From Haloechinothrix halophila YIM 93223 (lineage in GTDB: Bacteria; Actinomycetota; Actinomycetes; Mycobacteriales; Pseudonocardiaceae): a stretch of DNA of 64,000 nt. The notes below the pieces were generated by a model. That model searched no databases, was not told the DNA's origin, and was given only the letters and a program-made list of their open reading frames with translations. The stretch is taken from the NCBI RefSeq assembly GCF_000504245.1, contig NZ_KI632509.1, positions 1,239,723-1,303,722 of the forward strand, written 5' to 3'. Numbering within the stretch: position 1 is the first letter of the stretch; the number at the start of each line of letters is the position of its first letter. Shown in pieces: positions 18,321-26,935 of the stretch. Both the position numbers and the translations under genes were made by a program.

Positions 18321-20849
18321 TTGACCGCCGAGGCACTACCCGCGGACCTGCGCCGCGCCATCGTGCACATCGCACGCACCCCACGGTTGCTTGTCGCGTG
18401 CGATTACGACGGCACGCTCGCTCCGATCGTGGAGAATCCCGACACCGCACGTCCGCTGCCAGAGTCGGTTGGCGCGATGCGGTCGCTCGCCGCGCTGCAC
18501 GAGACGACGGCCGCAGTGATCTCGGGCAGGGCGCTGCGCGATCTCGCCACGCTGTCCCGGTTTCCCGCCGAGGTGCACCTCGTCGGCAGTCACGGGTCGG
18601 AGTTCGACATCGGCTTCGTGCACGAACTCGACGCGGACGCGCGCGAGCTGCACCGCAAGCTCGAAGTCGAGCTTGACCGGCTCGTCGACGGCGTGCCTGG
18701 GGTGTCGCTGGAGATCAAGCCCGCCAGCGTCGCGGTGCACGTGCGCCGCGCGGAACCGGACGACGCGCAGCGCGTGGTCGATGCCGTGCACGACGGCCCG
18801 TGCCAGTGGGACGGCGTCAGCGTCACCGACGGCAAGGCCGTCGTGGAGCTGTCCGTCGTGCCGACCGACAAGGGCAGGGCGCTCGACATCCTGCGCCACC
18901 AGGTCGGCGCGACCGCCGCGCTCTTCCTCGGCGACGACGTCACCGACGAGAAGGCGTTCGCACGGCTGTCTGGGCCGGACCTCGGTGTGAAGGTCGGCGA
19001 GGGCGAGAGCATCGCGCAGTACCGCATCGACACCGCGGACGAGGTCGCCACCGTGCTGGCGTTCCTGCTCGAGGAGCGGCGCAACTGGCTCTACGGCGAG
19101 CAGGCGCCGCCGATCGAGCGGCTGTCCATGCTGGCGAGCGAACGTGCGGTGGCGCTGGTGACGCCGGACGCGCGGCTGACCTGGCTGTGTCACCCCGGCC
19201 CCGATGCGCCCGCCGTGTTCGCCGACCTGCTCGGCGGTCAGAGCGCTGGTCACTTCTCGATCGGCCCGAATCACAACGGCCTCCCACTCGGCCAGCGCTA
19301 TCTGCCCAACACCATGACGGTTGAGACGCGCTGGTCCCGACTGCTTGTCACCGACTATTTGGAGCCGGACACGGCGGCGCACCGCACCGACCTGGTGCGC
19401 GTCATCTCCGGTGAGGCCGAGGCGTCGATCGTGTTCGCGCCCCGGCCGGAGTTCGGCGGCGTGCCGGTACGGCTGCTGCAGGAGCACGACGGGCTGCGGC
19501 TGCTCGGTACCTCGGAGCCGTTCGTACTGCGCTCACCTGGTGTGGACTGGACGATCACCTCCGATGGCCTGCACGACACCGCGGAGGCCATCGTCCAGCC
19601 GGCGCCGGAGCAGCCGGTCGTGCTTGAGCTACGTTGCGGTACCACGGATCTCGGCAGTCACGACCTTCCCGAGATGGAGCGCAGGCAGCGGGCCGGTGCG
19701 TACTGGAGCGACTGGGCGGCCACGCTGAAGGTGCCCGAGGTGGAGCCGGACCTGGTCGCTCGCTCGGCGCTGACGCTACGTGGTCTTGTCGACAAGGAGA
19801 CCGGTGGTGTGCTCGCGGCGGCCACGACGTCGCTGCCCGAGGAGATCGGTGGGGTCCGCAACTGGGACTACCGCTACTGCTGGATCCGCGACGCCGCGAT
19901 GACCGTACGGGAGCTGGTCGCGCTCGGCTCGACCGCTGAGGCCGAGGGGTATCTGCGCTGGCTGCACGGGGTGCTGACCACACTGGCTGGTCCCGAGCGG
20001 CTGCACCCGCTGTACACGCTGTCCGGCACCCAGATCGGCGCCGAGGCCGTGATCGACTCGCTGCCCGGCTACTCCGGATCGCGGCCGGTGCGCGTCGGCA
20101 ACCTGGCGAACCATCAGGTGCAGCTCGACGTCTTCGGGCCGGTCGTCGAGCTGGTCGTCGACCTCGCCGAGGTGCGTGGCGAGCTGCGCGACGAAGACTG
20201 GCAGATGGTGCGCGCGATGGCCGAGGCCGTCGACCGGCGCTGGTTCGAGCCCGACCACGGCATCTGGGAGGAGCGCCACGTGCCCCGGCACCGGGTGTAC
20301 TCCCGCGTGATGTGCTGGGTGACCATCGACCGCGCGATCAAGCTCGCGCAGACGCACGGCCGCGAGATGCCAGCGAACTGGCCCGCGCTGCGCGACAGCA
20401 TCGCCACCGATGTGCTGGAGAACGGCTGGAACGACGAGGTGCGGGCGTTCACCACCGCCTATGACGGCGTCGACCTGGATGCGGCCTCGCTGTTCGTTGG
20501 GCTAGCCGGGCTGATCGACCCCGCGGACGAGCGGTTCCAGTCCACGGTGACGGCCATCGAGGGCGAGCTGCGCAGCGGCTCGACGGTGTACCGCTACCGC
20601 CGTGACGACGGCCTGCCTGGCGGCGAGGGTGGCTTCCACCTGTGCGCGGCGTGGATGATCGAGGCATACCTGCTCACCGGACGTCGCACCGAGGCGCAGG
20701 AGCTGTTCGAGCAGCTCGTCGACGCCGCGGGCCCGACGGGATTGCTGCCGGAACAGTACGACCCGATCGCGGAACGCTCGCTCGGCAACCATCCGCAGGC
20801 GTACTCCCACCTCGGCCTGATCCGCTGCGCCTCGCTGCTGTCCCAGTAG
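18321..20849 (+). CDS. Trehalose-6-phosphate phosphatase fused to a GH15 glycoside hydrolase
   Basis: 842 aa. Residues ~20-250 are an HAD phosphatase of the OtsB type (CDYDGTLAPI with catalytic Asp28/Asp30, AVISGRALRDL, FLGDDVTDEKAF). Residues ~265-842 are a complete GH15 module: NWDYRYCWIRDAAM near 513, general-acid GIWEER near 647, general-base LLPEQYDP near 808. GH15 members in actinobacteria include trehalases and glucoamylases, so the fusion could make trehalose and act on it or on another glucan. TTG 18321 is chosen for its GGAGGGG site; the frame extends 45 nt upstream without one. Confidence 0.88.
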   Translation: MTAEALPADLRRAIVHIARTPRLLVACDYDGTLAPIVENPDTARPLPESVGAMRSLAALHETTAAVISGRALRDLATLSRFPAEVHLVGSHGSEFDIGFVHELDADARELHRKLEVELDRLVDGVPGVSLEIKPASVAVHVRRAEPDDAQRVVDAVHDGPCQWDGVSVTDGKAVVELSVVPTDKGRALDILRHQVGATAALFLGDDVTDEKAFARLSGPDLGVKVGEGESIAQYRIDTADEVATVLAFLLEERRNWLYGEQAPPIERLSMLASERAVALVTPDARLTWLCHPGPDAPAVFADLLGGQSAGHFSIGPNHNGLPLGQRYLPNTMTVETRWSRLLVTDYLEPDTAAHRTDLVRVISGEAEASIVFAPRPEFGGVPVRLLQEHDGLRLLGTSEPFVLRSPGVDWTITSDGLHDTAEAIVQPAPEQPVVLELRCGTTDLGSHDLPEMERRQRAGAYWSDWAATLKVPEVEPDLVARSALTLRGLVDKETGGVLAAATTSLPEEIGGVRNWDYRYCWIRDAAMTVRELVALGSTAEAEGYLRWLHGVLTTLAGPERLHPLYTLSGTQIGAEAVIDSLPGYSGSRPVRVGNLANHQVQLDVFGPVVELVVDLAEVRGELRDEDWQMVRAMAEAVDRRWFEPDHGIWEERHVPRHRVYSRVMCWVTIDRAIKLAQTHGREMPANWPALRDSIATDVLENGWNDEVRAFTTAYDGVDLDAASLFVGLAGLIDPADERFQSTVTAIEGELRSGSTVYRYRRDDGLPGGEGGFHLCAAWMIEAYLLTGRRTEAQELFEQLVDAAGPTGLLPEQYDPIAERSLGNHPQAYSHLGLIRCASLLSQ

Positions 20850-20851
20850 CC

Positions 20852-20962
20852 GTCGTGTCCGACGCTCAGGACGCTGTGTCATGCACTCCGAACAGTGTGT
20901 CCGACGTTCGGGACGCCATGTTCGGCGTTCCGAACGTCGTGCGGCGCACCTGAACGCCGTCT
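20852..20962. repeat. Tandem 21-bp repeat array, family A (locus 1)
   Basis: Units start at 20852, 20873, 20894, 20915 and 20936, each about 21 bp, with core (G)CNGTGTCCGAC then TC.GGAC or TCCGAAC. The array begins 3 nt after the otsB-GH15 stop codon and ends 12 nt before the radA stop, filling the convergent gap. Confidence 0.8.
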
Positions 20963-20974
20963 CGTTGGCCGTTG

Positions 20975-22357
20975 CTATCCCTGTTCCGCGTAGTTCCGGT
21001 TGTCGGCCAGGTGCAAGGCGGTAGCGAGGTCGGGGACCTCGCGTACCCAGATACCGTCCGGCACCGGACCGGGGTCAGGCGGGACGAGTGCTGTCGTGAA
21101 GCCCATCCGCATGGCTTCGGCCAGTCGTCGTCCGATCGCTGACACGCGCCGGATCTCCCCGGTGAGCCCGATCTCGCCGATCGCGACCATGTTGGGACAC
21201 AGCGGCATGAACTGAGCGCCGGATGAGATGGCGAGCGCGATCGCGAGGTCGGCGGCCGGCTCGCTCAGTTTGATACCGCCAACCGTCGCGGTGTAGACGT
21301 CCCGCTCGCCGAGGCGAATCTTCAGCCGCTTCTCCACCACGGCGAGCACCATGCTCACGCGGGAACTGTCGAGACCGCTGGCCGCTCGGCGCGGCATCGG
21401 CGCCGACGTCGTTGCGATGAGGGACTGCACTTCTGCGAGCAGCGGACGTTTGCCTTCGAGCGCGACGGTGATGGCCGTACCCGCCTCCGGCTGCCTTCTG
21501 CGGTTCAGAAACAGCCCGGACGGGTCGGGAACACCGGAAATGCCGCTGTCGTGCAGTTCGAAGCAGCCGACCTCGTCCGCCGCTCCGAACCGGTTCTTCA
21601 CGCCGCGCAACATGCGCATCGTTGAGTGCTTGTCGCCCTCGAAGTGCAGCACGACGTCGACCAAATGCTCCAACACGCGCGGGCCTGCTACCGACCCTTC
21701 CTTGGTGACGTGCCCGACGAGCAGCACCGGCAGCCCCCGCTCCTTCGCCGCCGCGACCAACGCCGCCGTGACCGCCTTGACCTGCGTGACTCCGCCGGGA
21801 GTGCCCTCCGCTTTGGGGGAGGCCATCGTCTGCACCGAGTCGACGATGAGCACGCCAGGGTCGACCGCGTCGATGTGGCCGAGCACCGCGGACAAGTCGC
21901 TCTCCGCCGCAAGGTACATCTGGTCGTGCACCGAGTCGGTGCGTTCGGCGCGCAGCCGTACCTGACCGGCCGACTCCTCGCCGGTGATGTAGAGCGACGG
22001 ACCGAAGCTCCCGTCTCGGGCAGCCCAGCGGAACGCGACCTCCAAGAGCAGCGTCGACTTGCCAACCCCAGGCTCGCCCGCGAGCAGCACCACGGCACCC
22101 GGCACGAGCCCGCCGCCGAGCACACGGTCGAGCTCTGGCACGCCGGTCTGGCGCGCACGGGCGGTTTCGACGTCGACCTCGCCGATCGGACGGGCCGGTG
22201 CGGACGGTGCGCCCGCCGCGACCTTGGCCAGCGCTGGGTTGGGCGCGCCGCGCTCCTCGACGCTGCCCCAGGCCTGGCACTCCGGACAGCGGCCGACCCA
22301 CTTCGCGACCTCGTAGCCGCACTCGGTGCACTGGTAGTTCGCGCTCTTCTTCGCCAC
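20975..22357 (-). CDS. radA: DNA repair ATPase RadA (Sms)
   Basis: 460 aa. An N-terminal zinc finger (CTECGYEVAKWVGRCPEC, two CxxC pairs) precedes the RecA-like core with Walker A GEPGVGKST and the RadA-specific KNRFG (VKNRFGAADEVG). A C-terminal Lon-protease-like domain follows with LAIALAISSGAQ. RadA promotes branch migration in homologous recombination. GTG 22357 is the start at the usual VAKKSANYQC; the frame is open further upstream only through repeat DNA. In M. tuberculosis disA follows radA; here none is adjacent. Confidence 0.95.
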   Translation of the reverse strand: MAKKSANYQCTECGYEVAKWVGRCPECQAWGSVEERGAPNPALAKVAAGAPSAPARPIGEVDVETARARQTGVPELDRVLGGGLVPGAVVLLAGEPGVGKSTLLLEVAFRWAARDGSFGPSLYITGEESAGQVRLRAERTDSVHDQMYLAAESDLSAVLGHIDAVDPGVLIVDSVQTMASPKAEGTPGGVTQVKAVTAALVAAAKERGLPVLLVGHVTKEGSVAGPRVLEHLVDVVLHFEGDKHSTMRMLRGVKNRFGAADEVGCFELHDSGISGVPDPSGLFLNRRRQPEAGTAITVALEGKRPLLAEVQSLIATTSAPMPRRAASGLDSSRVSMVLAVVEKRLKIRLGERDVYTATVGGIKLSEPAADLAIALAISSGAQFMPLCPNMVAIGEIGLTGEIRRVSAIGRRLAEAMRMGFTTALVPPDPGPVPDGIWVREVPDLATALHLADNRNYAEQG

Positions 22358-22410
22358 GAGTCCAGACGCTAACGCCCGGCACCGACAATGCGGTGGCTCC
22401 CACGCGGCCC

Positions 22411-22480
22411 GACGTCGTGTCCGACATTCAGGACGTCGTGTCCGACACCCAGGACGCCGTGTTCGACATTGGCGACGCCG
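22411..22480. repeat. Tandem 21-bp repeat array, family A (locus 2)
   Basis: Three units at 22414, 22435 and 22456 with core GTCGTGTCCGACA...CAGGAC. It lies in the divergent gap between radA and the methyltransferase gene, so it may overlap promoters; this is the only family A array between two gene starts. Confidence 0.8.
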
Positions 22481-22541
22481 CGAAGGTGCGACTTGCGGTG
22501 ACCACAGCGCGGTGCGCGCCGACATCCGGTAGACAGGAAGG

Positions 22542-23141
22542 ATGCGGAGTGAGGACTGGGACGAGAAGTTCGCGGCAAGCGAATTCTTGTTCACCGCGCG
22601 GCCGAACCAGACCGTCGTCGCCGAGACGACGAGCCTCAAGCCGGGCACGGCGCTCGACCTCGCCTGTGGCCAGGGCCGCAACGCCGTCTGGCTGGCCGAG
22701 CAGGGCTGGCACGTCACCGCCGTCGACTTCTCTCGCGTCGGTCTCGACCGGGCGCGGCAACTCGCCGAGTCGAGAGGTGTCGACGTCACCTACATCGAGG
22801 CGGACGTCGTCAACTGGCAGCCGCCGGTGCAGGCGTTCGACCTGGTACTCATCGCCTACCTGCAACTACCGTGGGAGGAGCTGAAGACCGTGCTGGCTGC
22901 CGCGAGGAAAGCCCTCGCACCGGGCGGGACGTTGCTGCTCGTTGGCCACGACGCGGACAACATCGATCACGGGTACGGCGGCCCGCCTGACCCCGCCGTT
23001 CTCTACGACGCGCAGCGGATCAGGGCGGAACTCGACGCCCTTGACGTCGAGACCGCGCGGCAGGTGGACCGCGTCGTCGACACCGACATCGGCCCGATGA
23101 CCGCGATCGACACCCTCGTCAAGGCTACCGCGCGTGACTAG
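22542..23141 (+). CDS. Class I SAM-dependent methyltransferase (TehB-like)
   Basis: 199 aa. Motif I is ALDLACGQGRNAVWLAEQGW (SAM binding, near residue 37), followed by VTAVDFSRVGLDRAR (motif II) and the strand FDLVLIAYLQLPW. The C-terminal part has LAPGGTLLLVGHDADN. Small proteins of this type resemble the tellurite/thiopurine methyltransferase-like group; substrate unknown. AGGAAGG directly precedes the ATG. It is 131 nt upstream of ectA but not obviously part of that operon. Confidence 0.8.
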   Translation: MRSEDWDEKFAASEFLFTARPNQTVVAETTSLKPGTALDLACGQGRNAVWLAEQGWHVTAVDFSRVGLDRARQLAESRGVDVTYIEADVVNWQPPVQAFDLVLIAYLQLPWEELKTVLAAARKALAPGGTLLLVGHDADNIDHGYGGPPDPAVLYDAQRIRAELDALDVETARQVDRVVDTDIGPMTAIDTLVKATARD

Positions 23142-23272
23142 CAGAACGGCGTACATGATCGGTAGGGAAGGTAGGGATTGTCACACGTGCGCGCACATCA
23201 TCGCTGGTAGTCATGGTGAGCCTGGTCAACTGCGGCTAGACTCGATATTGAGTTCTGTTAAGTTGATATGAC

Positions 23273-23854
23273 ATGTCGGGAAAGCAAACGAGTTCTGCGA
23301 CCGGTGGTGGCATTGTCACCGTCGGCGATGTGGTGATTGACCATCCGACCAAGGCTGACGGTGCCGCGTTCTGGCGAATAGCACGGGACTCGCAGAAGCT
23401 GGACTTGAATTCCTCTTATGCGTACCTGATGTGGTGCCAGGATTTCGCGAACTCGTCGGTTGTCGCCCGGTGTGACGGGGACCCCGTCGGATTCGTGATG
23501 GGTTACCGGAAACCGGACGCACCCGACGCCGCTGTCGTGTGGCAGGTCGCCGTTGACGCATCGCAGCGCGGGAAGGGCCTCGCCGGTCGTATGCTCGACG
23601 CGATGTACGCGTCGCTGTTGAACGAGGGCGTGCGGTACCTGGAAACGACCATCACTCCGGACAACGAGGCATCCATCGCGCTGTTCAGTTCGTTCGCCAC
23701 TCGCTGGGACGCTGAGCTGGACCGCAGCGAGTTGTTCGCGGTCTCCGACTTTCCCGACGAGCACGAGCGGGAGGATCTGTTCCGGATCGGCCCGCTCGTC
23801 ACGCCACCGGAGGCGGTACGTGCCGTAGTCACGAACGTGCACGAACAGACGTGA
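23273..23854 (+). CDS. ectA: L-2,4-diaminobutyrate acetyltransferase
   Basis: 193 aa GNAT enzyme acetylating diaminobutyrate, the second step of ectoine synthesis. The EctA opening FWRIARDSQKLDLNSSYAYL is evident, and the acetyl-CoA loop is VDASQRGKGLAGRMLDAM; YLETTITPDNEASIALF is also conserved. First gene of ectABCD. No clear ribosome-binding site precedes the ATG. I could not identify a confident promoter in the 131-nt leader, which contains the short palindrome GTGCGCGCAC at 23187. Confidence 0.95.
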   Translation: MSGKQTSSATGGGIVTVGDVVIDHPTKADGAAFWRIARDSQKLDLNSSYAYLMWCQDFANSSVVARCDGDPVGFVMGYRKPDAPDAAVVWQVAVDASQRGKGLAGRMLDAMYASLLNEGVRYLETTITPDNEASIALFSSFATRWDAELDRSELFAVSDFPDEHEREDLFRIGPLVTPPEAVRAVVTNVHEQT

Positions 23855-23919
23855 GAAGAAGTACGACATAACCGAGAGAAACGGCCGCGCGTCCATCGCG
23901 AGGGCCGGACGGAGCAAAC

Positions 23920-25170
23920 GTGAGTATTTTTGAAGCGCTCGAATCGCAAGTCCGCAGCTACAGCCGCGGCTGGCCGGTCGTGTTCCATCGGGCGCAGGGG
24001 AGCTGGCTGTACTCCGAGGACGGCAAACCCTACCTCGACTACTTCGCCGGCGCCGGGGCCCTGAACTACGGGCACAACCACCCGCTGCTCAAGAAGGCCC
24101 TGATCGACTACATCCAGGACGACGGCGTCACCCATGCGCTCGACATGTACACCGTCGCCAAGCGGAACTTCCTCGAAGCGATCGACGAGGTGCTGCTGAA
24201 GCCGCGTGACCTTGAGTACAAGGTGGTCTTCCCCGGTCCCGGTGGCGCGAACGCCGTCGAGGCCGCGCTGAAGCTGGCCCGCAAGATCACCGGCAAGGAA
24301 GCGGTCATCAACTTCACCAACGCGTTCCACGGCATGACGCTGGGCGCGTTGTCGGTGACCGGTAACTCGATGAAGCGTGGCGGCGCGGGTATTCCGCTGG
24401 TGCACGCCACACCGATGCCGTTCGACCGCTACTTCGACGGTGACTACCCCGACTTCTTCTACCTTGAGCGGCTGCTCGAGGACTCGGGCAGTGGCCTGAA
24501 CGAGCCAGCCGCCATCATCGTGGAGACGGTGCAGGGCGAGGGCGGCATCAACGCTGCCCGCGTCGAGTGGCTGCGCGCGCTCTCCGATCTGTGCAAGAAG
24601 CACGACATCCTGCTGATCGTCGACGACGTCCAGATGGGTTGCGGCCGGACAGGTCCGTTCTTCAGCTTCGAGGACGCTGGGATCAAGCCAGACATCGTGT
24701 GCCTGTCGAAGTCCATCAGCGGCTACGGCATCCCGATGGCGCTGACGCTGATCCGCCCCGACCTCGACGTCTGGGAGCCCGGTGAGCACAACGGCACGTT
24801 CCGCGGCATCAGCCCCGCGTTCGTCACGGGAACGGAGGCGTTGCGCAACTTCTGGTCGGATGACACGCTCGAGAAGTCGGTGCGGGCCAAGGGCGAGCGG
24901 CTTGGCAGCGCCCTGACCGAGATCGTCGAAGCGCACCCGGACGCATCGCTGACCGCGAAGGGCAAGGGTTTCGCGCGCGGGATCGAGTTCGCCGACGGTG
25001 ACACCGCTGGCAAGGTGTGCGCCGCCGCGTTCGAGCGTGGGCTGCTGATGGAGACCTCCGGTCCCGACGGCGAGGTGGCCAAGCTGCTGCCGCCGCTGAC
25101 CCTCACCGACGCCGAAGTCGAGCAGGGCACCGAGATCATTCGCGAGTCCGTCGCGGCCGTACTCCGGTAA
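23920..25170 (+). CDS. ectB: Diaminobutyrate--2-oxoglutarate aminotransferase
   Basis: 416 aa class-III PLP aminotransferase producing 2,4-diaminobutyrate from aspartate semialdehyde. FPGPGGANAVEAALKLARK binds the cofactor phosphate, LLIVDDVQMGCGRTG carries the pyridine-N Asp, and the Schiff-base lysine is in LSKSISGYGIPM. Length matches EctB. GTG 23920 follows GGAG with 5-6 nt spacing. It sits between ectA (65 nt) and ectC (39 nt). Confidence 0.96.
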   Translation: MSIFEALESQVRSYSRGWPVVFHRAQGSWLYSEDGKPYLDYFAGAGALNYGHNHPLLKKALIDYIQDDGVTHALDMYTVAKRNFLEAIDEVLLKPRDLEYKVVFPGPGGANAVEAALKLARKITGKEAVINFTNAFHGMTLGALSVTGNSMKRGGAGIPLVHATPMPFDRYFDGDYPDFFYLERLLEDSGSGLNEPAAIIVETVQGEGGINAARVEWLRALSDLCKKHDILLIVDDVQMGCGRTGPFFSFEDAGIKPDIVCLSKSISGYGIPMALTLIRPDLDVWEPGEHNGTFRGISPAFVTGTEALRNFWSDDTLEKSVRAKGERLGSALTEIVEAHPDASLTAKGKGFARGIEFADGDTAGKVCAAAFERGLLMETSGPDGEVAKLLPPLTLTDAEVEQGTEIIRESVAAVLR

Positions 25171-25209
25171 CGACGTCCTGACAACGAGATAGCGAGCTAG
25201 GAGAGAAGT

Positions 25210-25602
25210 TTGATCGTCCGAACCCTTGACGACATTGCCGACACCGACGCCGACATCAAGACGCCGAACTGGCGTAGTAAGCGGATCGTCCTTTCCAAGG
25301 ACAAGGTCGGTTTCTCGGTGCACGAGACGACGGTGTACGCGGGCACCGTGAACGACTTCTGGTATGCCAACCACTACGAGGCGGTTTTCATCGTCGAGGG
25401 TGAGGGCGAGATTACGAACACGGCTACTGGGGAAACCCACCAACTGAGGCCGGGCTCGATGTACTTGCTCAACGAGCACGATAAGCACCAGCTCAGGCCG
25501 ACGACAGACATTAAGGCGGTCTGCGTCTTCAATCCACCCATCACGGGCAGGGAAGTGCACGACGAGCACGGCGTGTACCCACTGGTCATTGAAGACGAGT
25601 AG
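25210..25602 (+). CDS. ectC: L-ectoine synthase
   Basis: 130 aa cupin that cyclises N-gamma-acetyldiaminobutyrate to ectoine. [20 protein letters not shown] is the EctC type opening (as TPNWRSKRI in this copy); the cupin motifs include [15 protein letters not shown] and the iron-site region [17 protein letters not shown] start after GGAGAG, about 7 nt away. Two hairpins follow before ectD. Confidence 0.95.
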   Translation: MIVRTLDDIADTDADIKTPNWRSKRIVLSKDKVGFSVHETTVYAGTVNDFWYANHYEAVFIVEGEGEITNTATGETHQLRPGSMYLLNEHDKHQLRPTTDIKAVCVFNPPITGREVHDEHGVYPLVIEDE

Positions 25603-25618
25603 ACTGGACTTGTAGACG

Positions 25619-25644
25619 TCGACGGCCGATTCTGGCGCCGTCGA
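25619..25644 (+). terminator. Hairpin 1 between ectC and ectD
   Basis: Perfect 8-bp stem TCGACGGC / GCCGTCGA with a 10-nt loop, 16 nt after the ectC stop. No U-tract follows, so it could be a processing or stability hairpin rather than a terminator. Confidence 0.5.
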
Positions 25645-25671
25645 AATGTAAAAGCACACATGTGAAAACCG

Positions 25672-25703
25672 CTAACCGCCCGTCCATTCGGAAGGGCGGT
25701 TAG
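25672..25703 (+). terminator. Hairpin 2 between ectC and ectD
   Basis: Perfect 10-bp stem CTAACCGCCC / GGGCGGTTAG with a 12-nt loop, 66 nt before ectD. Without a U-tract it resembles actinobacterial stem-only terminators. It may lower ectD expression relative to ectABC. Confidence 0.55.
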
Positions 25704-25768
25704 GCGCGTTGGTCCCTACGAATAGGAACGCGATTCGAACAGATAACTAAACCGAGGAGGAGGCGAGC

Positions 25769-26671
25769 ATGACGCTCACGGATACCCGAATCCAGGACAG
25801 CTATCCGACGCGAATCACCACCGAGCCGGAGCTGATTGAACGGGAAGACCCTGTGGTCTGGGGATCCGACAGTGATGGTCCTATGGGCGCGGCAGAGCTG
25901 CGGGCCCATGACGCCAACGGCTACTCCATCGTGGAGGGTCTGCTCTCCCCAGCGGAGGTGCAGGGCTATTGGCAGGAGCTGAACCGGCTTTCGAGCGATG
26001 AGACGCTGAAGGCCGATGAGCGTGTGATAACCGAGAAAGCCTCCGGCGAGGTGCGTTCCATCTTCGACGTGCACCAGCTCAGCGACATGGTCGCCGAGCT
26101 GGTGCGGGACCCGAGGGTGCTGGACCGGGCCCGCCAGATCCTTGGTTCGGACGTCTACATTCACCAGAGCCGCGTGAACTATATGCCCGGGTTCAAGGGA
26201 AACGGGTTCTACTGGCACTCGGACTTCGAGACCTGGCACGCCGAGGACGGCATGCCGAGGCCGAGGGCCGTGAGTTGCTCTATCGCGCTCACCGACAACT
26301 ACCCGTTCAACGGCGGGCTGATGATCATGCCCGGTTCGCAGCGCACCTTCGTGCAGTGTGTCGGCGAGACGCCGGACGACCACTACAAGTCGTCGCTGAA
26401 GGAGCAGGAGATCGGCGTCCCGACCAAGACCGACGTCACCAAGCTCGCCGCCGAGCACGGCATCGACCAGTTCACCGGTCCGGCAGGCGGCGCGCTGTGG
26501 TTCGACTCGAACATCATGCACGGATCGGGCAACAACATCACGCCGTATCCGAGGTCGAACATCTTCCTGGTGTTCAACAGCGTGGAGAACGCCCTCGAGG
26601 AGCCGTTCGCCGCGGGCTCGCGGCGTCCGGAGTTCATCGCCTCGCGCGACTTCACGCCGGTCCGGCGGTAG
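25769..26671 (+). CDS. ectD: Ectoine 5-hydroxylase
   Basis: 300 aa Fe(II)/2-oxoglutarate dioxygenase converting ectoine to 5-hydroxyectoine. The EctD signature FYWHSDFETWHAEDGMPRPR supplies the first iron His and Asp, and the distal His is in NIMHGSGNN; the 2-oxoglutarate-binding Arg is in PYPRSN. ATG 25769 has GAGGAGG upstream with 6-8 nt spacing. Its separation from ectC by 166 nt with two hairpins suggests partly independent control. Confidence 0.96.
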   Translation: MTLTDTRIQDSYPTRITTEPELIEREDPVVWGSDSDGPMGAAELRAHDANGYSIVEGLLSPAEVQGYWQELNRLSSDETLKADERVITEKASGEVRSIFDVHQLSDMVAELVRDPRVLDRARQILGSDVYIHQSRVNYMPGFKGNGFYWHSDFETWHAEDGMPRPRAVSCSIALTDNYPFNGGLMIMPGSQRTFVQCVGETPDDHYKSSLKEQEIGVPTKTDVTKLAAEHGIDQFTGPAGGALWFDSNIMHGSGNNITPYPRSNIFLVFNSVENALEEPFAAGSRRPEFIASRDFTPVRR

Positions 26672-26692
26672 TCCCGGTCCGAACGACGGAAA

Positions 26693-26727
26693 GCCGGTCG
26701 GCACGTCCCCCAAGCGTGCCGACCGGC
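26693..26727 (+). terminator. Terminator after ectD
   Basis: Perfect 13-bp stem GCCGGTCGGCACG / CGTGCCGACCGGC with a 9-nt loop, 21 nt after the ectD stop. No U-run, as is usual in high-GC actinobacteria. The rest of 26728-26935 holds nothing recognisable. Confidence 0.75.
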
Positions 26728-26935
26728 GGGTACGGACAGCGCGACCGCCAGCCCGGTCATGCTGCCCTGCGACTCCCCTCTTCCGCAGGGCCGCCGGACT
26801 CATGCGGTGGTTCGCACTGTCCGTACATCTACTAAGAGGTAATCCGAGGGCGTTTGGTTCCAGTCGCCGCAAAATTTCTGGAAATCCGTTGCCAGTGGCG
26901 TCGCTTGGCCACGGTTCGGCGCCCCCGCCGCGCAC

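Noticed and set aside
23503..25659. 718-codon minus-strand frame opposite ectA-ectC
   Set aside because: Runs antisense through three well-identified ectoine genes; its composition is non-protein-like.
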